From Symbiotaphrina buchneri (lineage: Eukaryota > Ascomycota > Symbiotaphrinales > Symbiotaphrinaceae), in contig BCIG01000006.1 in assembly GCA_001599915.1 (NCBI GenBank), forward strand, positions 186,001-250,000: DNA of 64,000 nt. Direction: 5' to 3'. The notes under the pieces were generated by a model. The model had not been told where the DNA came from. It was given only the letters and a program-made list of their open reading frames with translations, and did not search any database. Both the position numbers and the translations under genes were made by a program. Below are positions 56,524-64,000 of the stretch, in pieces (position 1 is the stretch's first letter; the number at the start of each line of letters is the position of its first letter).

Positions 56524-58101
56524 ATGGGCATTCAAGATCTCCGTACAGCTTGTAAGGTTGATTTGAATCAACCAGCTACAAGCCATCCCGGACTTCATGT
56601 AAGTGGCCCGGCTATGCTTGTCGGCATATACCCGACGCTGACACCCAATGCAGAACCGGTGGCATCCCGATAGTAGGCCGAGCATATTTCCTCCAAAAAG
56701 CTCTCCAGCTGACCCATTGAACCTTCAAAGTCCCATTCTGCGGCAAGATCAAGAATGGCGAGACCGTCAAGATCGAGTGCATTGACTGGACGGGCGGGCA
56801 GATAAAAAACAATGATAGCGCCGACGACATCAAGAACTTCGACCTGACCAAGATCCACTATCTGAGCGGACCATTCGAGATTGAAGATGCCGAGCCCGGG
56901 GACGTGCTCATCGTCGACATCCACGACGTGCAACCGCTGGCCGAAGCTCCCTGGGGCTTCACTGGTGTCTTCGCCAAGGAGAATGGCGGCGGCTTCCTGG
57001 ATGAGCTGTACCCAAAAGCGTGAGCCCTTCTCTCGATCGCAAGCAGCATGCGCTAATAGCCATTGACGCCAGTGCAAAGGCAATCTGGGACTTTGAAGGC
57101 ATCTACTGCACCTCGCGGCACATCCCCGGCGTGAAGTTCCCCGGCCTCATCCACCCGGGGATCCTCGGGTGTGCTCCCTCGCAAGAGGTCCTGGACGAGT
57201 GGAACAGAAGAGAAGGCGAGCTGATTGCCAACAACAAGCTGGACCGCATCGTGGCACAGCCGCCAAATCCGAACAATGTCCATGCCGGCAGCGCGTCGGA
57301 TGAGATCAAGGCCAAGGTGGCCAAGGAAGGCGCTCGCACGATTCCAGGTCGGCCAGAGCATGGCGGGAACTGTGATATCAAGAACTTGTCCAGAGGTAGC
57401 AAGGTCTATCTGCCCGTCCACGTAAAGGGAGCCAAGTTCAGCGTCGGCGACCTCCATTTCTCCCGTATGTTACCCCTGAAACTCAGCCGATGGGAAGGGA
57501 TTACAGTATGCTAACAGTTCATAGAGGGAGATGGTGAGATATCCTTCTGTGGGGCTATTGAGATGGCAGCCGGTGTGATCACCATCAATTTCAAGGTCAT
57601 GAAGAACGGCGTAGCGGACTTGGGCTTGAAGTCGCCAATCTATATCCCTGGGCCCGTGGAACCTGCTTTTGGACCGGGCCGCTACATCTACTTCGAGGGC
57701 TTCAGCGTTGACGAGCATGGGAAACAGCATTTCTTGGACACCACTGTGGCATATAGGCAAACAACTTTACGTTGCATCGAGTATCTGCGCAGATTTGGTA
57801 TGTATGTCTGGACGTTTCCCGGGAACCGCAAGCTGATGGACTTGCCCCCACTCAGGCTATGATGATTACCAGATCTATCTGCTCCTGAGCTGTGCACCTG
57901 TGCAAGGACATGTTGCTGGAATTGTTGATGTAAGCCCAACTTCGCATCCTTGAATGAACCACCACTAACGCTAACATGATGTAGATCCCCAATTCTTGTA
58001 CTACTATGGGTCTTCCAATAGATATTTTTGACTTCGACATCCGACCCAACGGGCCTGTGCAGAAGAGGGATCTGGGATCCTGTGCATTCGCAAGCGAGTG
58101 A
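56524..58101 (+). CDS. formamidase/acetamidase (FmdA/AmdA family)
   Basis: Exons 56524-56598, 56654-56672 (19 bases), 56731-57019, 57073-57464, 57525-57797, 57856-57929 and 57985-58101, giving 412 residues. It hydrolyses formamide to formate and ammonia, for nitrogen use. Family blocks: NRWHPDIPFCGKIKNGETVK, CIDWTGGQIKNND, EIEDAEPGDVLIVDIHDVQP, FPGLIHPGILGCAPSQEVL, RPEHGGNCDIKNLSRGSKVY and LHFSQGDGEISFCGAIEMAA. The first Cys loop and the EMAA helix are the conserved core. It ends DFDIRPNGPVQKRDLGSCAF, standard for the fungal enzyme. The second exon of 19 bases codes NRWHPD. It has no signal peptide, so it is cytosolic. It is close to, and convergent with, the UsgS gene (128 bases). Confidence 0.94.
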
Positions 58102-58229
58102 TTGAGGGCTCGGCTTGCTGGTTTCAAAAGCTTCGGACGTAGTTTCAACCTACTCATGCTTCCTTGTTTACATCCTACGTGATCTGGTGCTCCGAGTTTG
58201 AATGAAACAAAGCCCGGGTGAGACCACGT

Positions 58230-59573
58230 CTATGAAAATTTCTTCCCAGGAAGTTCGTCGGACCTTAGAAATTGATCCTCCTCTTTCTGAATTAGGACAT
58301 TCAAGGCATCAAGGTTCTCCAAGGGCAACTTCAGGAATTTCTGCTTGTTCTCCCATTTGACCTGACTTTCTGCGAAGCCGGCGCTAAGGGCAGGAGGCGG
58401 CGGAGGGTCAGTGATCTTTGTGATCAGGTATGCTGTCGAGGCCTCGGCAATGCCATAGATCAGGACTCCCAGAAGAGGTGTCTTCAGGAATAGGTAAAAC
58501 CCGACCCCAAAGCCAAAGAGCACTCCCTCCCGATCATGGAACCATCTGCTCTTTTGTTCCTTGGTGAATTTAATCCTAGAAAAGTACGGTTCCAGCCGCA
58601 GTAGGCTCAGTATCAGCCAATGTTCGTCGGACACTCTGACTTAATAATACTAACCAACTCTCTCATTAAGCTCCTGGAAGCAAAGTAGCTCTGCAAGAAA
58701 ATCACGAGGTATCTGCGTGGTAGGAATATCCCCGTTCCGAAGATTACCATAGCAGGAACGGGCCCTACAGCTCTGTGAAATGTATAAAAACTGGCCGCGG
58801 GAAGAACAAGCCGGCCGACATAAGGAATGTATGACAGCAAGTAGACAGCCAGTGAGATGCCTGCTCGCCGACCATAACGAATCAGAAATGCCGTGACAGC
58901 GTCCCAGGGGCTCTTGTGCTTGTCGGGGCCGCCGTGGGAAGAATAGAGCCGTAGATTAGGGTAATACATGGCTCGAAGGGTCTTTGGATCGTCAGACTGA
59001 TGTTTCATCAGATACGTCTGGTCTACCCATCTGAGGGACTCCATGAATCTTCTGTGTCTCAGCTTTGGACACCTATCTTGTTCTTGGTCCCGGACTTACA
59101 GGTCATCAAGCGTGGGCGTCAAATATCTCATTAAGCTCATGAGAAAGAAAGGAACTTGAAGCACGGATTTCGAGATGAAATCGAGCCCGCCGGCAATGGC
59201 ATCATCCCAAGTTGCGGCCTCGAAGTTGATGAAGAACGAGAGACACCATAACAACACCTTGATCCCGACAATCTACAGAGTTATGCCAGGGATGATCAGC
59301 TGATTTGATGCTGTGCAGGCAACAGCTCTAGTAGTTGCACATACGGGTATATCTAGAACCAGCTTTATGGCAATTCCAGCTGCCACAGCAAGTGCTGCCT
59401 GACGATAGTGCTCATACTTGAACAGAGCCGGGTTGTGGAGCGCCCTCAGAGCTGAAGTTGAGAGCTTAGTTCTGACTATCATGGCGAGGCTGGAAGGGAG
59501 CAATCAATGACGTACCTCCCACAACAGTTAGCTGAGCACCACGAAGAATTGCATTTGGTTCGAAGTTCGACAT
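58230..59573 (-). CDS. transmembrane protein UsgS
   Basis: Exons 59573-59516, 59451-59345, 59272-59100, 59051-58659 and 58605-58230 (minus), 368 residues. The start MSNFEPNAILRGAQLTVVGA, LRALHNPALFKYEHYRQAAL is the UsgS wording I know from Aspergillus. Hydrophobic segments are LAVAAGIAIKLVLDIP, IKVLLWCLSFFINF, GISLAVYLLSYIPYV and the paired VLFGFGVGFYLFL, TPLLGVLIYGIA near the C-terminus. The ending (YLITKITDPPPPPAL, EELPGKKF-like tail) matches the family. Its cellular role is unknown, beyond membrane location. The frame between RD and LLRLEP is restored by a 53-base intron with a gttggt donor (58658-58606). This is a conserved filamentous-fungus gene. Confidence 0.82.
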
Positions 59574-60170
59574 TGCAATTGCCAGCGCTCTTCTTGTCTG
59601 AGCAAGACGAGTACTGGGAATTGTCTGAAGAGTTGCAGAATCACGGTGGTCATGAACAGAGTCACGTGGAGGAGTATGTTATCTGCAATGCGATGTGATA
59701 CGGTAGATACAACCTAAAATGACGATGTTTTGGTGCTTGGCGGGATGTCCTGCAGGGCTGCCGTACGCTTAGACGTTTAGCTGTCTCCTTAGCGTCACAT
59801 ATCGCGTTTTAAGCCCAACAGCAGCTAATCACACAACATCCCATCACGCCTGTGCCCTGTGCGAGTTGATATCCGTGCATCACCGGTAATCAATATGCTT
59901 TGCTAAATTGGATACCTACTGTACTACCGAGACGACGATAATCATCACTCAGAAGGACGATGTGTTGAGAGCCTCGACGGTTGTCGTCCTCTTTCCCCGA
60001 GTCGACGGAACGTGAAACAGAGTGAACCCCCGCGCCACATTCCTGCTCCTGAGAACAGGCGAGTCCTGTCCACCAGTCGGGACGTGCCACGGCGGTACAC
60101 TGGAATTCCTACATCGTTGAAAGCAAGATCTCCGGATCAGCAATGAGTGGGCAGTAACGGGACTTCCACA
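59574..60170. other. divergent promoter, UsgS / INP1
   Basis: A 597-base gap between outward-facing starts. No gene was seen. An in-frame GTG at 60147 precedes the INP1 start but has no support as an initiator. Confidence 0.5.
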
Positions 60171-61817
60171 ATGGCTGCGTCTTCACGACCTTCCGCCACG
60201 TTACATGCTGCAGCTGCGCCTGCTCCACCAATACGCCGCGCGTTCACTCTGCCGGCAAAGTTGACCGAGCCAACAATTGGCAAGACACACAGCAATGGAG
60301 TGAGCGCCGACAGTATTGAGATCCTGTATACCCATCCATTGGCGAAGATTATCTCCTTCTCTACTTCTTCACCATCTCGTCGATCGAGTTTTGGCTATGG
60401 CGTAAGAGAAGCCGAGCAGGAGCCGGTCGGAGTCTTGCCCTGGGCTTCCCCCACGGAGCGAACCATGGCTGCAGGGCCGCTCAAATTCTACAGAGTCCCT
60501 GGGTCCGTCGTGTTTCTCCATTCAGGGACAATCCTGCACGCCATCCTCGCCAAATCGCAATGCTGGTGCGTAGATGGGGAAACGAAATTCGTGCTGCGAA
60601 TACGGGCGGACAGCTATTACCGGATCGAGCTTCCAAACACGTCTGAAGATGACATCCGAAGATCAGACGAGTTGAAAGGCGTGCTGGATCAGGTGCTTCA
60701 ATACGAAAAGACGCCGTGCCCTTTTCAACGAGGCTTCACGGTGAATCTGCCGGAGCCCCCAAAGACCCCTATCAGAAAGAGGCCCTGGAGACCATCGGCA
60801 CTACCAGTGTCTCTGAAGCAGGAAGAGATATCTAAGATCGAGAGTGAAGACGAGGATTATGCAACAGCCGCTTCTGACAACGGTGACCATGAGAGCTTGG
60901 ATGGGAGTTCCAGTGATGTTATAGACGAGTTCAATGTCACTCCAAGAGGAATGGGGCACATATACGAGAGCCATGACGTTCTGAAGTCTCCCTCAAGGCC
61001 TGACGGATTTTCGCAGACTCGCTCAGTCACTGCACCGTCTCCGCTAGCATTGAAGCATACACCAGCAGCAAGGATACCATTGCCGAGTATACGGACAGAT
61101 ACCGAGTCGGAGGGGCTCGCAAGTCTATCTTCCAGCATCGAATCATTCCATTCTTTTCACTCCTTCCACAGCCCGGTTTTACCCCTTCCTCCGTCACCAC
61201 CGGACTCCGGCAACACCTCTCCCTGCTCGCTGGACTGTGAAGTTGCAACACCGATCGTACTTCCTCGGAGACTTGAGCACCGTAGAGATATGTCAGAACT
61301 CACCATAACAGGCGATGCGATAGAACTGTCGTTGTACCCTCCATCTGCCGCTGGCCATGGGGTAAAGAAGCCCATGGCTGAGACTGGCGGCGAGAATGAG
61401 AGGAGAACTCGTGCGGAGACGCTGTCTGCAAACTTATCAAAAACAGCTTCATCAAGGATTCGCCGACGTGATCTGTCGCCTATGCCACTGCCGGCTAATC
61501 TATTCACACCACCACCACGAACAGCTAGTCAAAGCTTCACGACAGCTCTTGTGCAAAGAACTTGCTCTCTCATGCTTGGTCCACCACTGAATATTGTCAC
61601 TCTCATGCTCCGGATCGCAGCCAAAATAGCGGGCGGTGCTTTGAAAGGGGTAGCATCTGGCTTTGGTGAGACTGGAGAGAGAATAACGTATCGATGGGAT
61701 TACACCGAAGGATCAGAAGATGCCTGGGGAGAAGACGACTACGGTATACCGCTTCGGGAGCAGAGACCGAATACCTTGCGGCAGAGGGATGTTGGTGGCT
61801 CTTGGGAGATGGATTGA
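60171..61817 (+). CDS. INP1: inheritance of peroxisomes protein 1
   Basis: A single exon of 548 residues. Inp1 tethers peroxisomes at the mother cell cortex via Pex3. The Inp1 domain is in the N-terminal half: RRAFTLPAKLTEPTIGK, ADSIEILYTHPLAKIISFST, GVLPWASPTERTMAAGPLKF, YRVPGSVVFLHSGTILHAIL and SQCWCVDGETKFVLRIRADS with YYRIELPN. It continues with PCPFQRGFTVNLPEPPKTP. The middle and C-terminal parts are disordered, Ser/Pro-rich, with short conserved pieces (SASSRIRRRDLSPMPLP-like). No membrane segment is present, consistent with a peripheral tether. The ATG at 60171 is used; MAASSRPSATLHAAAAPAPP is the N-terminus. Confidence 0.85.
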   Translation: MAASSRPSATLHAAAAPAPPIRRAFTLPAKLTEPTIGKTHSNGVSADSIEILYTHPLAKIISFSTSSPSRRSSFGYGVREAEQEPVGVLPWASPTERTMAAGPLKFYRVPGSVVFLHSGTILHAILAKSQCWCVDGETKFVLRIRADSYYRIELPNTSEDDIRRSDELKGVLDQVLQYEKTPCPFQRGFTVNLPEPPKTPIRKRPWRPSALPVSLKQEEISKIESEDEDYATAASDNGDHESLDGSSSDVIDEFNVTPRGMGHIYESHDVLKSPSRPDGFSQTRSVTAPSPLALKHTPAARIPLPSIRTDTESEGLASLSSSIESFHSFHSFHSPVLPLPPSPPDSGNTSPCSLDCEVATPIVLPRRLEHRRDMSELTITGDAIELSLYPPSAAGHGVKKPMAETGGENERRTRAETLSANLSKTASSRIRRRDLSPMPLPANLFTPPPRTASQSFTTALVQRTCSLMLGPPLNIVTLMLRIAAKIAGGALKGVASGFGETGERITYRWDYTEGSEDAWGEDDYGIPLREQRPNTLRQRDVGGSWEMD

Positions 61818-62308
61818 GCTGAGATTCGTTTTGATTTTGTGCTTCTGGGTTGGCAGGCCGCCCTTGGAAATCACCAGGCATATTGGATGGGTTTCTCTGG
61901 TGTTGCAATAGCATTTGGTGGCGTTCTCTTTCAGATGACTTGTTATGAGGTGGCAGGTACTGTTTTGTACTTTATTGATACCCTGTATTCTTCGGCTGCG
62001 ACTCTTGTTACTGGAATTCTTGGATAGTGTCCCAGTAGCCAGACGCATCCTGTATGCATCTGTCTCGAGTCTAGCAATATCATCACTGCTAATTCTATTC
62101 AGCCTTGCACATCATGTGCCTCTTAACCCATCTATGCCCAGACTGCCTGGCATGCCTCGGTGGCCAGAATAACGCAGTCCTGGAGATGTCAATCCAGACC
62201 GGTCCATTACCCGCAGGCCGGAGTACGGCAACTCCAATCATACACTATAGACATAGTGGTTACCGATCATTGTAGAGCCATATCGATTGAATGCCATTTT
62301 CACCCGTA
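61818..62308. other. convergent 3' spacer, INP1 / SRP14
   Basis: A 491-base gap between convergent stop codons. A short hydrophobic open frame (61839-62027) may be chance. No gene was called. Confidence 0.45.
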
Positions 62309-62830
62309 TCACTCTTTTCCACGGCCATCTGTTCCAGCCTTTCGCTTCTTTGCCTTGGCCTTCTTCTTCCCACTACGGTCCCTCTTCTTCAGAGCGGACA
62401 TCCCAGATTTGCAGATTTCCGCATACCGTACGAAGAAAGAATCTATCTCGTCAGGTTGGACGATTGTGGATAGTTTCAATTTTTCTTTCCGGTGTTCCTT
62501 GGACTTCCCGTCTGTGGCTCGGATCAAAATCGGTAATGGCGATTCTGGGTGTAGGTCTGGGAATGTATCGATGTCACCGTTGCTGGTTGTGGCTTCGGTC
62601 GTTGATGATTGTGACACTACTTGCTTTCAGTATATCAAGGCTTTCATGAGGCTCAATTTTGCGTACAGCGCTTTTGCGTAAGGAATACGGAGCCATGTTC
62701 CTTCGACCTCCGAGAGTCGAAAAGCTGTGTTAGACGAGTGAAGAACTGCACGAATGACCCGGTCAGGAATGCGAGACAATCTTTACAAAGGTCCACTCAC
62801 CTCATAATTGCTCAGGTGGCGCTCCGCCAT
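62309..62830 (-). CDS. SRP14: signal recognition particle 14 kDa subunit
   Basis: Exons 62830-62801, 62724-62667 and 62616-62309 (minus) give 131 residues. Srp14 belongs to the Alu domain of the signal recognition particle, which slows elongation during ER targeting. Family blocks: EHGSVFLTQKRLSQ, then a disordered Thr/Ser insert (STTEATTSNGDID), LPILIRATDGKSKEHRKEKL, KLSTIVQPDEIDSFFVRYAE and ICKSGMSALKKRDR. The C-terminus is a Lys-rich tail (KKKAKAKKRKAG) that would touch RNA. The second intron requires an acceptor at caagtag, and only this gives KRLSQ in frame. It is divergent to the Sgd1 gene, with 175 bases between. Confidence 0.85.
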
Positions 62831-63005
62831 GATGAGCAGCGTTTTGTGTATTCTGTGCGGGGAGGTGATGAGCAAGGGTTAGGGGGTGGGGTCTGTCATG
62901 GTGTTGCGGAGCGGAGACACTCAGAATCCACTACGGAGCACTCCACAAAAAATGTTCCCAAACTTCGGCATGGCACTTGCACATGTTCTCTACTACGACA
63001 CCACT

Positions 63006-64000
63006 ATGCGCCGACCCCAAAACCATGGGCTGAAATTGCCTAGACAACTACTGGATGAAATAGGAGGTACAAGTCAGTCCGGACTCTTAGTTAAGGTTCT
63101 TTTTGCTCATGAAAGACTCTAGGTACAGGCGCTTCTGGTCGCAAAGGTGGGCGTGCTCAGTCTCGCAATGGCCCCGGCGCGCGGAAAGACCGTCGGAAGG
63201 CGGAGAGAGAACAGAAAAAGGAACAAAAAAGGCACCATCAACAAAGTCGAAGAGACAGACCTATCATAAATGGCCATGAGGGAGGGAGTGACAGCGCTGA
63301 AGAAACCCCAGAGCCCGCATCAAGGAAGCTTGTCGAGCCTCAAAAAGCGCCCGGGAAGCGGCAAATCCAAGAAGGAGAGCGGGAGCATGCGGTAAAGAAG
63401 AAGAAACGCCCTGCGGCTGATATTCCATTACGGTCACCATCTCCGGATGCGGCTCCTAAAATATCCCGCACCGTCAGAGACAAACTTGCCGAGGATGATG
63501 CAGAGATTGCGGCTTTGGAGAAGAAGCTTGGTCTGAAGGGGAAGAAGTCTAAATCGCTAGAAGATGACGGACTTGACTCTTTGCTTGAAGGGATCGATGA
63601 AGCAGTCGCTGGCTCACCCAGTGGAAAGAGGAAGCGGACAGAAGAGGAGGAGTGGTTGGAGAATAAAAGGAAGAAGGCTCGGGCAGCTAATAGGCAAGCT
63701 AGTCCTGGGGGTGAGGATACTGAAGAGGACTCTGGCCTCTCCTCTGCGGAGTTTTCTGAGGACGAGAGCGAACTCGAGGATATGGATATGGATGATTTAT
63801 CTGGGACGACCGAGGACGAAGAAGTGGATGATTCCGGCTTCGAAGGCTTCGAAGAAGAACAACCCCTGGAAACAACAAAAAAGACCCGCGAAAATCCATA
63901 TATAGCTCCAGTCACTTCTACATCAGGGCCACAACCCGCAAAGTATGTGCCGCCATTTCTTCGAGGAGCACCGTCTTCAGACGCTGAGGCCCTTTCTCGG
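63006..64000 (+). CDS. SGD1: nucleolar MIF4G-domain protein Sgd1/Nom1, N-terminal part
   Basis: Exons 63006-63066 and 63123 to beyond 64000, a partial gene cut by the window end; 313 codons are visible. The start MRRPQNHGLKLPRQLLDEIG is followed by a very basic region (RKDRRKAEREQKKEQKRHHQ), nucleolar in style. A Glu/Asp-rich section then appears (SSAEFSEDESELEDMDMDDL) and EEEEWLENKRKKARAANRQ. The last visible part, TRENPYIAPVTSTSG then AKYVPPFLRGAP, is the signature preceding the MIF4G domain of Nom1/Sgd1, needed for 40S ribosome assembly. The MIF4G and MA3 domains should lie outside the window. Confidence 0.8.

Noticed and set aside
58606-58658. Apparent frame break in UsgS
   Set aside because: A 53-base intron restores the frame and the family text.
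62160-62681. Open frame opposite SRP14
   Set aside because: It overlaps the well-supported SRP14 exons on the other strand, and its hydrophobic, Phe/Ser-rich text is the mirror of a Lys-rich tail.
1-64000. tRNA, rRNA, transposon, LTR or viral relic
   Set aside because: By eye I found no B-box tRNA pattern, no long terminal or inverted repeats, and no transposase or reverse-transcriptase motifs on either strand. A proper scan with tRNA and repeat tools could still find short ones.

Overview
The window is a gene-dense stretch of nuclear DNA from a filamentous ascomycete (Pezizomycotina). The evidence is many short GT-AG introns (about 45-80 bases) with CTRAC-like branch points, and protein families restricted to or typical of these fungi: UsgS membrane protein, Amo1-type FG nucleoporin, Fig1, Inp1, ELYS-domain protein and a CYP52-like P450. 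The class (Eurotiomycetes, Lecanoromycetes or Dothideomycetes) cannot be fixed from the sequence alone. I see no transposon, viral relic, rRNA, tRNA or CRISPR. Exon coordinates were worked out by hand from frame continuity and splice sites. Nearly every model closes in frame; skn7 does not, and exo1 closes only by one of two alternative readings.

Layout. 0-5.2 kb: a small secreted protein (-), COG5 (+), trehalose-6-phosphate synthase (-). 6-11 kb: a HIRIP3-like DEK-C protein (+) and AP-1 beta-adaptin (+). 11-15.5 kb: BolA-like protein (-) divergent from NIF3 (+), then an Ariadne-type RBR ubiquitin ligase (-). 16-23 kb: a metallophosphoesterase (+), eIF2B-epsilon (-) and the stress response regulator Skn7 (-). 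24.7-30 kb: peroxiredoxin (+), DNA primase small subunit (+) and Sld2 (+). 30-33 kb: Mam33/p32 (-) and Tma16 (-). 33-37.6 kb: exonuclease 1 (+) and Fig1 (+). 38-42 kb: a Swiss-Army-Knife HAD protein with an RGG tail (-) and a Topors-like RING protein (+). 42.6-49 kb: CYP52-like P450 (+) and condensin Smc4 (-). 49-53 kb: ELYS-domain protein (+), Amo1-like nucleoporin (+) and ribosomal protein uS10/Rps20 (-). 53.7-64 kb: CUE-domain protein (+), formamidase (+), UsgS (-), Inp1 (+), Srp14 (-) and the start of Sgd1/Nom1 (+), cut by the window end.

The genes are mostly housekeeping, with no operon-like or biosynthetic cluster. Two groupings stand out. Chromosome-maintenance genes are over-represented (primase, Sld2, Exo1, Smc4, a histone-chaperone-like protein), and the primase and Sld2 promoters carry ACGCG boxes like cell-cycle (MCB) elements. 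Skn7, an oxidative-stress regulator, lies divergent to a peroxiredoxin across a 1.8 kb spacer. The strongest anomalies are two reading-frame problems in skn7, a frame switch in exo1 solved by either an intron or a homopolymer shift, and several micro-exons. No new biological system was found.
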